Assembly (NCBI GenBank): GCA_001179505.1
Contig: CDMY01000791.1
Location: 157,487-221,486, forward strand
Length of the DNA: 64,000 nt
Direction of reading: 5' to 3'
Source: Vitrella brassicaformis
Lineage: Eukaryota; Sar; Vitrellaceae
The position numbers and the translations under genes were made by a program. The notes under the pieces were generated by a model. The model did no database searches and was not told the origin of the DNA. It saw only the letters and a list, made by a program, of their open reading frames with translations. Shown here one piece after another: positions 36,081 to 47,621 of this stretch (the first letter of the stretch is position 1; the number at the start of each line of letters is the position of its first letter).

Positions 36081-37227
36081 TCAGCACGTGGCGTCGACGA
36101 ATATGTGTTTGCGGTTGAGCTTCTCCAGGTCCTTCTCTATCTGACCCAGCAGACTCTCAAAGTGCTCCTTCCTGCACAACACACACACGCACACACGCAC
36201 ACATCGCCTGGCTGCAGGGCTTGTCGGCTGGACGAGACACTGACTGACTGACCGTTTGATTTTGCCGACGGTGTCGAGTTTGGTTTGGTGGCTCATGGCC
36301 TGGTATTCCCTGTTGACCTGCTCCCACTTGGCCTTGAATCCCCTGATGAGCGCCTCCTTCTCCTCTTCACCCATCAGACGCAACTGCTGATTGCGGGACT
36401 CCAGCTCCTCCTCATGCAGCTGACATAACACACACACGTGCATGACAGACATCATTCCCACCACAGCACAGCACATCCCCCCGCACCGGATGCCCACCTC
36501 ACCTTTCGGACGTATTCGTATTCGTTGGCAATGTCTTGCTTGACTTTGTGCAGGTAGTCGGGCGTCATGCCGTAGTCAGCCTTCTTGAGGAAGTCCTGCG
36601 TCGGCGGCAGCCTTCGGCGGGGTGGAGCCAATATCACGTCCACCGCATTGGCCGTGATGAAGTTCTTATCCGACACCAGGTTCATCACCGGCTTGTCGTT
36701 CGCCGCCGGCACCGGTGGACGAAGCTTCTTCTTGAGCTGGCTGGGCTGCAGCTTCTCGGGCGCTGTCTCCTTCAAACTCCTCACTGCATGACGTGAGACA
36801 CACACACAAGGACAGACAGAGACAGGGAAGAGAGGAAGACCGATCAACCATGCGCACATGGCATACGAGAGGGCCTGCCTGCCTGCCTGCGTGTGCGTGC
36901 GTGTGGCTGCGCACGTGGCGCGATAGGCTTGGCATGTGTCTGTTTCTTGAGAAAGGCGTACTGGTCGGGCCTGCTGAGGCCCGGCGACTTGCCGAAGGTG
37001 GCGCCGCCCTTGCTGAAGTGGTGGTTACTGCCCGCCGGCTCCTCGATGGAGCCGCCCAGGTTGTTGACCCCTGGCTTGCTGGTCTGTGCGAGTCCGAAGG
37101 TGGAAGCGGTGGGGCAGGTGAAGGGGCTGTGTTTGGAGCGGTAGACGGGAGGCTTGACGGGAGGGGGGACCTCTGCAGGGATGATCTTGTAGATGCTCTC
37201 CTCCTCGTACGGCGCCGCACCCTCCAT
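36081..37227 (-). CDS. ENKUR: Enkurin-like flagellar protein
   Basis: Exons 36915-37227, 36503-36783, 36253-36419 and 36081-36171; 283 aa, close to the ~256 aa of animal enkurin. The C-terminal enkurin domain is clear: FLKKADYGMTPDYLHKVKQDIANEYEYVRK, then EEEKEALIRGFKAKWEQVNREYQAMS, and a final helix FESLLGQIEKDLEKLNRKHIFV. The N-terminus (SIYKIIP, YRSKHSPFT) also resembles family members. Enkurin binds calmodulin and is a microtubule inner protein of motile cilia, so the organism probably builds a flagellum at some stage. The gene is divergent from the V-ATPase subunit G gene. Confidence 0.88.
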
Positions 37228-37449
37228 ACCTGGCCTTCTATCAACCAAAACACTGCAGATAGACACGAGAGGGAACTTCAAGACACACAGAGGACAGAAA
37301 AGACTGTGAAAATGAAGCCTGTGCCAGCTCCTGAGAAAAGCAATGGAACCGCCCTTCTCTCACCTTGGGATTTGCAGTGCTCTTGTCGTTCGAAAAGGCC
37401 GAGCTCGCAACCCCCCCCAGCCCCCAGTCTCGCAACTAACGGACGAGGA
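37228..37449. promoter_or_regulatory. Divergent promoter region with AGCTCGCA motif
   Basis: These 222 bases lie between the enkurin and V-ATPase G start codons. AGCTCGCA occurs at 37402-37409. An in-frame upstream ATG (37312) would make the V-ATPase protein 46 residues longer and shrink this spacer to 84 bases. Confidence 0.4.
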
Positions 37450-38361
37450 ATGAGTGAGGAAGAAGCATCGCTACCTTCACCAGCAAAGCCGCCAGCGTCG
37501 GCATCGGCATTGGCCAGCCGCTCCCCCCGCAAGTCGCTGTGCCCCTCGTTCTTTCCCTTCTCGTGGTGCTGCGGCCTCGAGGCGACCAGCGGGGTAGTGG
37601 ACAAGGGAGAGATAGTGTATAATCCCGAGGATGACTCGCGGGCCTTGGTGAGGATGCTTGACTCGGCGCAGAACGAGGCGAGGGACATCGTAGCGAAGGC
37701 ACGACAGAGGAGGCGGGAGCTCATGAGGCGGTGCGAGAAGGAGGCGGAGGAAGAGACCCACCACTTCATGTGAGGGAGGGAGCAAGGGAGCGAGAGCGAG
37801 GACCAGGATGAAGTCATTCGTTCGGTTTGCATGCTGTGCTGTGCTGCAGGGACGAGACTCAGAGGAACTTTGAGATTTTTCGCGTCAAGGTGCGTACGTA
37901 CGGAAGCCGCCAGCCATACAACACTCACTCACTCTCTCACTGGCATGGGGTGTCTGCATCCACCCACGTCTGACAAACACGTGTGTGTGTGTGATTGCCA
38001 TGCAGACCAAGTCGCACATGATGGATGACGCCCAGCTGCACGACACGCGGGCGGAGCAGGACGTCGAGGCCATGCGCAGAGAGGCACCCGCTAGACAACA
38101 CACGGCCGTCAGCTTTGCCATAAGTAAACAAACAAACAAACAAACCAGCCGCACACCGCCAGTACCGCCCATGGATGCCGTGTTGTCTGTGTGTGTCTAT
38201 CAGGTGCAGTGACGTCCGTCAAGCTGGAGCTTCCCGCGCCGGCCCGAGAGCAGCTGAGGCGGCAGGTGCAGGCCGCTCAGGCAGAGAAGGAGAGGCGGCT
38301 TAGGCAGACAGGGTGCTTCGGCATGAGACGGCCTAAGCGACCCAGGGGCAATCCAAAGTGA
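37450..38361 (+). CDS. V-type proton ATPase subunit G
   Basis: Exons 37450-37769, 37850-37889, 38006-38123 and 38204-38361; 211 aa. Residues about 60-130 carry the subunit G helix pattern: LVRMLDSAQNEARDIVAKARQRR, then RCEKEAEEETHHFMDETQRNFEIFR. Subunit G is part of the peripheral stator of the V1 sector that acidifies vacuoles and endosomes. The usual protein is ~110-125 aa. This one has a Ser/Pro/Ala-rich N-terminal extension and a basic C-terminal tail (KERRLRQTGCFGMRRPKRPRG). I chose the ATG at 37450 because it keeps a spacer of normal size; 37312 is the alternative. Confidence 0.75.
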
Positions 38362-38849
38362 GGCAAGATACTCGAGGTGGGCCACGACGGTGTTGGTGGT
38401 GTTGGTGGTGGGAGGTTCCCCACCAGGAGCAATCGGTCGGCCGGGAGGGTGGGTTGCATTCGTTGGTCGTTTTGGTGAAACCAGGGGCGAGATTGCCTTG
38501 CTTATTGCCACTTACTCGGGCACAGTCTTGCAGCTCGAGTGAGTCCTTCCGCGAGTCAGTCAGTCAGTCAGTCGTGTGTGTGAGGACATTCATCGTCTTT
38601 TTGCTCTCGTGTGTGCATTGGGGGGCGGGGGGTGGTGTGGGGGATGTGTGGGAGGGGCAGGGTAAAGGTGTGTGTACATATTTGATGGACAGTGGTCGAC
38701 AGACAGGTCTTCTCAGTGAATGCATCAATCCATACACACATGGACGGACCAGAGTCCTGTCCACCCAACGCACCCACTCACTGCTGCCCCCCATGCACTG
38801 CGTTGCACGCACCGCCTGACTCGTTGGTTGATATACGTCACATCACACG
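38362..38849. other. Intergenic region between two 3' ends
   Basis: No gene is seen. It contains ggtgttggtg and gtcagtca repeats and a G-rich patch near 38618-38660. Confidence 0.6.
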
Positions 38850-41800
38850 TCAGGCAGCCAGGAAGGCCTCATCCATCCGGCCATCTCTGATGACCGCACC
38901 CCGCTCCCCTGCCCACTGCACCCATGGCCCCCAGTCCCTGGAGTCCTGACGCAGCGTCGACACGTCACCAAACACAACCAGACCTGACACATACACATAC
39001 ACCCACATCCACTGGCCACACTCGCACCCACCCCTCCAGACACCCAGAGAGCTTTGCTATACATGTCACAGATGTGGTGGCTGACCTCTGCGGGCCCGTG
39101 TGAGCATGACGTTCATGCGTCGGGGGTCCCTGAGGAACCCGAGCGCGCCGGCGGCGTTGGCCCTGACAGCTGAGAAGAGGATGATGTCCTTCTCCATCCC
39201 TTGGAAACCGTCAATCGTGTCAACCTGCACACCCGACAAGGCACCCTGCAGCCACGCAGAGGAGGTCGAGATCCCGGCCTGATGCAGGCCGATTGGAATA
39301 CACCCAGGCAGACCGAGAGGTGTGCTGTTGCGTGACATTTGTTGTGGTGGTTGGTTTGCCGACCTGCATGTCCCGCAGCGCATCGATGAGCAGACGCTTC
39401 TGCGCGACGTAGGGCGTCAATACGCCGATCTGTGAACACAAACAGATCGGTGCACCTGCGCGGACCCTGCGTGTGTCGCGGTGGCTGACGTGCGTACGTA
39501 CCTCTGTCGGCTCAACAGATCTATGCTCCAGGGCCTGCACCAACACCCGCAGCAGCGGAGCGATCTCCCTGCACACAACAGCGGTGAGTGCAGATGCAGC
39601 AAAAGAAACCTCGTGTCTGTCTGTTTGTGTGGTGGGTGTGGATCTGCATGCCTGCGGTTCGCTCTGGAGGTGCCCGAGGCCTCTTCCCCACAGCCAGCGA
39701 CATCGACTAGGGCGACTCTGCACTGCCCCCCCTGCGGCCAGTGCAGCCCGGCAATGGGCGGACGCTCGTCGTCACCCACACCTACACACACACGGGAAGG
39801 AAACGACCATGAGCAGCATCGACCAGCGAGCGAGGGCATCCGGCTTCCTCCCTCCCTCCCTCCCTCACCGGCATCCTTGAGCCGCCCGTCGTAGAAATGT
39901 CTGTTGGGGAAGTCCTGATACACCCACACCCACACACCGCATACACATGAAATAAACATCGCGCAGACGCACTGCCTGCAGTGCACTGACTGACCGCGAT
40001 GGATCGGTGCATCCTCCTCTGTGTCTCTAGCATGATGGCTTCGGTGACGTTGCTGTTGAGCAGCCGCTCGAACAGCGACACCTCCAGACCACGAGCGGCA
40101 GCACTCTCGCACAGGATCGTGGGCGGCAGCTGCTTCTGGTCACCTGAGTTAGGAACGCACAGGCACACATGTGTGGTGTTTGATTGGAGGGCTACGTGCG
40201 GGGAGGGAGGTACCTACCGATGAGCACTATCTGGTCGACGCCGCGGCCCAGCGGGACCAGGCTCGACGGCTCTGAAGCAGCCAGCCGACCGAGTGTGCGT
40301 GTGTTGGTGTGCGTGTTAGGTGGGGTGGGTGCTGACCGATGGCCTGTGCGCATTCGTCGATGAGGACCTTTGAGAAGGTGACTTCATCGAACATCTCGTG
40401 CCCGCTGCCGATGCACGTCGCTATGATGATCGTGTGACGCCTCACAGCCTGGCATAAGACGACAATGTCACATAAGTGAGTGAGTTGGTGCAGGTAGGAT
40501 TCCTCCCCTGTAGTCAGCTGACCTCTTTGATGAGCAGGAATCTCCTGGCGTTGGCCTCCTCCCGCCTTCCCGACCGCCGAAGCTCCACATACTGGTCGTA
40601 GCCACGCATGTCTGTGTATTTCCACCCTCACACAGGCAGCACCCATACTCAGGTGTTGTGTGTGGAGGGGGGGCCGGCGCACTCACCTTTAATGGCATCG
40701 TCGTGGAGGTCGCTGTCTCGGAAGGCCCCCACACGCAGTGACGCAATGCCTGCACAGCAAACACGGGGATGCCATGCATGCAGGTTCTTGTGTTGTGTGG
40801 TGTGATTTGGTTGTGTGAGGTACTTCGTTTCCGCAGGCCGGCCGAGATGTTGTCGGCGGCGATGTTGGAGTCGGCAACGGCTAAGATCCTCTGACCTGAC
40901 CACACACAGACGAAGCGAGGGAGCAAGGAAGATCACACACACGGTCCACCCGAGCCTTCTCGTGTGCTCCCTCCGTTACTGCTGTCGAGTCGCTTCCACG
41001 CGTCGATGATGGCGCACGCAGTGTGGGTCTTGCCAGTGCCGGGCGGACCTGCACACACATTCCTTCGTGTCCATCTGTGTGTGTGGGGGGGGGGGGGNNN
41101 NNNNNNNNNNNNNNNNNNNNNNNNNNNNNNNNNNNNNNNNNNNNNNNNNNNNNNNNNNNNNNNNNNNNNNNNNNNNNNNNNNNNNNNNNNNNNNNNNNNN
41201 NNNNNNNNNNNNNNNNNNNNNNNNNNNNNNNNNNNNNNNNNNNNNNNNNNNNNNNNNNNNNNNNNNNNNNNNNNNNNNNNNNNNNNNNNNNNNNNNNNNN
41301 NNNNNNNNNNNNNNNNNNNNNNNNNNNNNNNNNNNNNNNNNNNNNNNNNNNNNNNNNNNNNNNNNNNNNNNNNNNNNNNNNNNNNNNNNNNNNNNNNGGG
41401 GGGGGGTGCGTATGTACCTTGGACTAGAGTGAGTCTATTGGTGAGTGCGGACTGCACGGCCCGCTGCTGTGGCTCCGTCAGCGGCATGCTCACTCCCAGA
41501 TTGCGCAACAGACCCTCGGGGCACTGCAGGGGAGCACCCTCGTCCGATGCTGCTGCTGCAGTCGAGGCCTCCTCATGTGTAGCCAGGTGGTCGCTGATCT
41601 CACTGGCCGCCGTCTGCATCTCCTTGCCGGCCTTGAGCGTCTCCCTGCGAGTGTTGTTGTGCATGTTCTGCCACAGCTGTGTCTCGAAGGAGGCGCCGTC
41701 CTTGCTCCGCCCCTCCCAGAAGGGGTGGCCCCTGAAACCCTCGTACGACATGTGCTGACGCAGATCCTCGGGCATGCTCACACCTACACACGTACGCACA

Positions 41801-44800
41801 GATGCACTGATGGGTGTGTGCGAATGTGTGTGTGGTGCAGGGACCTAGGTACCTACCTTGTGCGACGGTAGGTGCGTGTTGGTGTGTGGGAGAGAGGAGC
41901 AGGAGGCGCATCTCAGGCTGATAGCGGAAGGGCGGCTCGCCTTGCTGCACGCACCATCGGACGGACAGAGGCAACATACATACAAAGGGGATGTGCCAAT
42001 ACACACAGACACACAGGTCCGTACCAGTGGCGGCATTCTCTTGGCGGCGAGTGCCTTGATGGCCTGCGTCATGCGCAGCCACGAGACGTGCGACGCGATG
42101 TGGTACACACTGTACTCGTCGTGACTGATGAGGGCAGGGTCCCAGAATGGCTCCTCTGACGCACACTTGAGGTTGACGACCAGACTCCCGCCGTCCTTGA
42201 CCAGAGATGTCACACGACAGAAGAAACACGAACCCTGACATACACCACACACACACACAGGCAGAGAGGAGCCATGAATGACAGACATGACGGTTCTCTC
42301 GCTCACCCATGGGTCTTGTGTCTTGGCCCTGGTGGGCATCAGACACAAAATGTCTCCCTCCTGCACACACACACACAGACACACAGACACCATGCGCATG
42401 TCACATACACGGATGTACACGTGTGCAGTCAGTCATCGCTACGATACCCTGAGTGGTTGTTCGGCGAATTTCCTGAGCTGTGTGCCGTCCTGTATGAATG
42501 TGTGCAGCCGCACCATCGGATACACCGCCTCCTCGCAACTCATCACCAGACAACTGCACACACGCGCACGCACACGGGAAGTGATAGACAACGCACCGGA
42601 GATGCACGTAACATGGCTCGCTCACGCGTCGGGGTAGAAGGTCCTCTTCTCGTCAACACGCTGAGCGAATGCACACACGCGGAGCATGCAGCGACATGAA
42701 TGCAGAACGAGGCGTACGTACCTGTTGCAGCTCCTCGGTCCTCTCGAAGGCCATCAGCCCCCTCATAGAACGGAAGTAGTCATCTGTGGGACACACACAC
42801 ACACACACACGTCGGGCCGGGCTGGTATTGTATTGACTGCCCCCATGCGCCTTTATCTATCTGTCCGTACATGCGTGGAGGTCAGGGAAGCAGTCGGGGG
42901 AGAACGGCACGTGCACAAGCTGGTCAAGCACCTGCACACACAGACACACAGCCACACATTCATACAGTATGGCAGACCTCCACACACTCCTGTCCGTCCA
43001 CGCTGCTGTGACCCTGTTTGCCAGCGAGGTGCTCCTGGCCGATATGGCGGGGCATTCGTCCAGCAAAGACTCCCACACGTCCACTCCCATCACACGACCA
43101 CCGTCACCTACACACACACACACACACACACACCCCGGGATACTCACACCTGCCGATTCATTCCTGCCTTGTCTCGATGCATACGGTCGTTTGCGGCCGT
43201 CTTGATGGCGACCATGACGTTCTGCACCAGCGGTGGGAGCGGTCCGTTGGGCAGTGCATCGGCCTCCAGCAACGACACGTGCGCCAGCAACATCCGCCAC
43301 ACCTGCAGGCAGGCTTGTTGGTGCGAGTATGAGTCATATGCCGTCCATCCCTGTGTTGTGTTGTGTTGGGGTTGCGGCGTACGTGTGGTAGGAAGATGGC
43401 CCAGGTGTGTGGTGGGCTGCCGTGGATGAGGCTGCACGTGCGGTTGACCGCATCGGCCATGTCCTGATCCAACGACACACACACATTTTTTGCCTATCTA
43501 CGGGCCACTCGCACTAGCCCACTTGTCTGAGCAGTGCCTCCTTTATCGCCGTCGCCTCTGCACGATGCTGCGGGTCGATCGCCGCCTGCAGACCTGCCGA
43601 CACGCACACACATATGAAGACCATGTGCACAAAAAAGAGAGAAAAGGCTCCGTCCACGCGCACCTGTTTGGTGCAGCATCTTGATGGCTGCCTCGGCGCG
43701 CGCCACTGCTTTGGAACCCCCAATGCCTGACGCTGTCATCTGCCGCACACACAACAAAGGGGTGTATGCGTTTCATGAAAGTGCGGCCTGCCTGTCTGTG
43801 TGTATGTCGGTCACAGACTGACTGCGTTGGTCCTTCCGGCGAGGTTTTTCCACTTCCACTCGAGGAGGGCGCGGTAGCCGGCGTCATGGGCAACCTCACT
43901 CCACACAGGCTGATACCTCACACCACATTTGGGTGGGTATGCACAGATGGGGCCTGGCCCGCCTGTGTTTCTTTGCCTGCCTGGTCTATGTATGTTACCT
44001 CAATCTGCAGCCTTTGTGTGATGAGCTGGTGCTCTTTGTTGACCTCACCGGCGTCCTTCCTCGACAGACGGGAGGGGGATATCCCGCTGCTCAGACTGGC
44101 CGCATGCTGATGCGATTCACACACACAACACACACAACACACATTCCCACAGACAGACACAGAAATGGGTGTAAGTGTGGAAGCCTTGTGTAGTGTCGTG
44201 TGCGTTCGTTTGTGTGGTAGGCATGCTTCACTCACGTTGGCGGCCTTCCGTGTGGCCTCCTGCCGCATCCTCTCCTCCTTGTCTGCCGTCTGCCGCACCG
44301 CTATGTCACTCAACACCACACTCTTGAACTGAACCCACCGACCGACAGCAACCAGCCAGCAACACGAACAAAAGCGATAAGTACCTCATCCGCTGTGTGC
44401 CCCTCCCTCCCTCCCTGCCTCCCTCCCTCCAGGCGGCCCACCTTGCAGGCCTGCATGTACATGTTCTTGAGAGCCTGGACCTCCGCATCGCCCGCCGTGG
44501 TGCCCTGGCCGTGGGCCTCCAGCTGCCCCAGCCCCTCGTCTGCCGTCGGGATGCGCCACTGCACGCGACACACGTGCTGACCCCCGCTGATCTCACGGTC
44601 CTGGGTCTCCTCGGCCCGCAGCCGCAGACGGAGGTTGTTGGCCATCCATCGGGTCAACTGGGATAGCTCCTCTGCCTCGGGCTCGCACCCCTGCATGCGC
44701 CATGTCCTGTGCAGCACCTGCCTCGCCGCATGACGACGCGCCTCGCGCTTGTTGGCACCCTCGCCGCTCACCTGCACTCACCACAACCTCTTCTCCCTCT

Positions 44801-45525
44801 CTGGTTGATGTTTTCATGTTGATTCACTCACTGACCGCAATCTTTTGGTTGGCCCGCCCCGTGATGTGCCACGTAATGGTGTGTGTGAAGCCGCCCCTCC
44901 GCCCCTTGTCCACCCTCTCGTGGGCCTCCACAGCCAACACACCGCCGCCCCGGCCGCCCACACCGACACCCACATTGGCCTGCAGGCACTGCAACCGGAT
45001 CGTGTAGGCCACCAAGACGTTCTCGACGTCGACGGCGCATCGGTACATGGCCTCCAGGTCAAACGCAGACGAAAGAGGAGTGGCAGCAGGGGGAGTGGCG
45101 ACATCGATGCCGCTCGCAGATGGGCGTGTGAGAGCTGCAGGGGAGGGGGGCAGTGGCGGCAGCTGCTGCTGCTGGACAGAGGAGCTCTGGTGGCGGCGGC
45201 CGCGAGTGCACCACTGGAGAGCGGGCCTGGCTGCTCGTGCTGACAACTGATCTGGGGAGAAGAGGTCTCTGAAGGCAGAGAGGATCGCCCGAAGCCTCAT
45301 AACGGTAGCAGAGCAGCCCAATGCAGAGATCTCCCGCAACTGGACATCAAAAGACAGATCATCACTTCCGATGAGTCCTTTCGATGTGTACACCGCATCT
45401 TGGTTCACCTGCCGGAACGCGATGAATCTGAAGGTCTGCGAGCTCAGCTTCAAAGCTCGCAAAAGGACAACGAAGGAGGAGGAGGGAAAACCACGGCGCG
45501 CGTGTGGCCTCTTGGCGATCGGCAT
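38850..45525 (-). CDS. SF1 (Upf1-type) helicase with dsRNA-binding-like N-terminus
   Basis: 31 exons: 44836-45525, 44442-44771, 44236-44328, 43999-44106, 43823-43909, 43664-43739, 43523-43593, 43383-43463, 43185-43302, 43013-43107, 42871-42931, 42722-42783, 42626-42660, 42448-42553, 42307-42360, 42025-42234, 41857-41944, 41418-41783, 40950-41048, 40824-40895, 40687-40749, 40523-40611, 40337-40448, 40218-40271, 39995-40143, 39869-39914, 39652-39781, 39502-39568, 39364-39429, 39086-39278 and 38850-38983; 1334 aa. Around residues 150-260 there is a dsRBM-like segment ending GEGANKREARRHAARQVL. The helicase core has TEPQQRAVQSAL, Walker A GPPGTGKT (~911), DECAQ box (~1050), GDQKQLPPT, LTPYVAQKR, VDTIDGFQGMEKDIILFS and NVMLTRAR. 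It should unwind RNA or DNA with ATP. The sequencing gap falls inside one intron. One intron (39569-39651) uses a GC donor. The start could instead be the ATG at 45300. Confidence 0.88.
41098..41397. other. Assembly gap (300 N)
   Basis: Exactly 300 N, flanked by runs of G on both sides, lie within helicase intron 41049-41417. Exons on either side join in phase (TLVQ then GPPGTGKT), so no coding sequence need be missing. Confidence 1.
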
Positions 45526-45562
45526 CTGCCTTGATATAGACTCCAGTACTGCGGCTTTCCAG
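45526..45562. promoter_or_regulatory. Very short divergent spacer (helicase / two-TM protein)
   Basis: Only 37 bases lie between the chosen ATGs. An inverted pair of the AGCTCGCA octamer (45437-45444 and 45454-45461) lies inside the first helicase exon as modelled. If the helicase starts at 45300, the spacer becomes 262 bases and contains both motifs. Confidence 0.4.
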
Positions 45563-46529
45563 ATGAGAGCAGAAGGCCGCTCTTTGGTGCCTGTGACAGC
45601 GCCGCCAGATCAGCGCAACATGGGAGGCGGCGAGCAGCAGCTGGCGCCCTCCAGCCCTCCACCAGACACCAGCAGCACACACAGCGGCGCAACCGACCCG
45701 CTCGCATCATTCCCATGGGACCCCGCGGAGATGGGTAACTAACTACTCACTGACACGTACACCGCCCGCAAGGAGCATACCACGGTGTGGTGACAGCGTC
45801 GCTCGGTGTACGGGCGTACTCTGATGTGCTGTGTGCTGTGTGTGTGGTGTGTGTGCAGAGTATTTGTCGTTGGACGACACTGGTGCGACTTATCCCTACG
45901 GCCTTCGGTGGCGAGTGCTGATCCCCAGCCTGGTGTTGATCTGTGTGGGGTGCGTCATGTTTGTCAAGGCGACGGTGGACCAGCACTACGCCGACACGTT
46001 CCACAACTGGAACGTCTACGGCATCCCCATCCCCCACGCATTCCTATTCCCCTTCCTCGCAGTCGTCAGCGTCGTCGTCTTCGCAATGGCCATGGCCCAC
46101 CTCTACTACAAGGTGGTCCTGCGGCCCACACTCGTGCTGCGCCCAACCTTCGTGTGTGTGCCGTCACTGCGGTGCTTCCTGAGGGTGCGGGTGCGGGTCG
46201 TGCACTTCAACACCGTCATCAGCATGACTCGCCTCAGGCGGCGGGGCACCTCCTGCTTGGGGCTCAGCCAGCGCATCGAGGTGGCCTACAGGAAACCCTC
46301 CACATCTGTCCATTCGCCATCCACCTCTTCCAACATCCTCTCGCACATCGGCGGACTCACGAGCGGGTTGGTGGCACCTGACAGCAGCGAGTCGAGTGTG
46401 CGCGACCGTGTGATGATCGACTCGCTGCAGCTGCCGTCTGATAAGGATTTCGACGACGTGTGGAGCTTTCTTCTGTCGCAAGCCAACCCGCAGAGGGAGG
46501 AATCGAGACTCACTGCCAGTGACCCGTGA
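45563..46529 (+). CDS. Two-TM membrane protein, unrecognised
   Basis: Exons 45563-45734 and 45859-46529; 280 aa. A Pro/Ser-rich N-terminus precedes two TM helices (VLIPSLVLICVGCVMFV and FLFPFLAVVSVVVFAMAMA) joined by a loop of about 25 residues (DQHYADTFHNWNVYG). The C-terminal half is soluble, with basic stretches (RVRVRVVHF, TRLRRRG) and Ser-rich segments. No family was recognised. The stop codon overlaps a gtgagt sequence, so a further 3' exon cannot be excluded, though nothing coding is visible downstream. Confidence 0.65.
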
Positions 46530-47621
46530 GTGACCGATGGTCGCGGCAGTGAGAACTGTGTGTAATGTATGTGAGTGAGAGTACTAAGTGACGTACGTGC
46601 CTGCTTGTTGGTGGCACGGCACGTGTCTGTCTGTCGGTCAGCCAGCCAGCCAGCCAGCAGCCGGCCAGACTGAGTATGTGGGTGGCGGGGAAGGTAAGGT
46701 AGGTACCTTGGGTGTGGTGTACAGCTAGCTGTGTGGTGACTTTGTGGGGCGGCCCTTGGTGGTGTCCGCCTGGGTGAGGTCAGGTGAGGTGAGTGCGTCT
46801 TTTTCTGTGGCATGCCGTCGTGTGTGTTATCATGTGGTGCCGAAAGACTCATGATCAGGACGAGTGATGCGACTTGGTCTGGTGTGAATCATGGCCAATG
46901 CATTCATTCACTCCACGGCACACGACTCGCACCTTTAAAGACGGCGTGTAGGGCCAGTAAGTACCACGACAGGTGGTTTCGTTCATTCATGTCACACGAA
47001 GGTCTGTACACACATCCATCCATCCACGCACCCATCAGGAAGCACACGCATCGAAATCCACACCACGCCCACGCCTCGTGGAGGCCACACACTGGCCACC
47101 CATCCATCCAGCCTTGTCCATCCAGCCAGCCGTGTAGATACGTGCCATCCATCCGTCCATCATGCGGCTGCTCTCTCACTCAGTGTGTGCGATGTATACA
47201 TACATATGGATACACTTCATTGCCAGACAAACAGACGGACAGACCGTTGGCCGAAAATGCATGGATGGACACACAACTGCAAGCAAACACAGGCCGGGCG
47301 CTGTGTGTCCATGTCCTCCCTCCCCCTCTGGTCAAAAATTCATCCGGTGCAGCTGCCTTGCCGCAGTCACATAGGCCACACACCCACACTGATGCAACCC
47401 TCCATCCAGCCATCCATCTCTCTGTGCGTGTGTGTTCACATAGTCCATTCCGCAGTCGGTCGCGTGGGGCTTGGCCCGGGCGGTGGGACCATGCATCCAT
47501 CCATCCATCCATGGATGGGCTTGCTCCCTCATTGCCTACAATGTACATGGCACGGATGACCATACACCAAGACAAATGGGCTATCTCTCGCTGATAATAG
47601 AGCTCGCGTTATCTCACTCTC
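46530..47621. other. Gene-free region with catcc/ccagc repeats
   Basis: No supported gene. Tetranucleotide CATC arrays (47013-47028, 47100-47165, 47490-47515) and gccagcca runs dominate. Both flanking genes end here. Confidence 0.6.

Noticed and set aside
36793..37449. Plus-strand ORF extending the V-ATPase G gene upstream across the enkurin gene
   Set aside because: It runs antisense through an enkurin exon and begins at a non-ATG codon or in an intron; only the part from 37450 (or 37312) is supported.
40943..40950. Donor at 40942 for the Walker A exon
   Set aside because: Phase does not fit the following QRILAVADSN exon; the gtggac donor ending the exon at 40950 does.
41098..41397. Possible missing helicase exon in the N gap
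   Set aside because: Flanking exons join in phase directly into the GPPGTGKT Walker A motif, so no exon is needed; the gap is probably a G-rich intron stretch.
43150..43184. Helicase exon extended to a donor at cag|gtgtga
   Set aside because: It breaks the phase with the next exon (GDGGRVMGVDVW) or creates a stop; the gtatgc donor after 43185 keeps frame and gives a 77-base intron of normal size.
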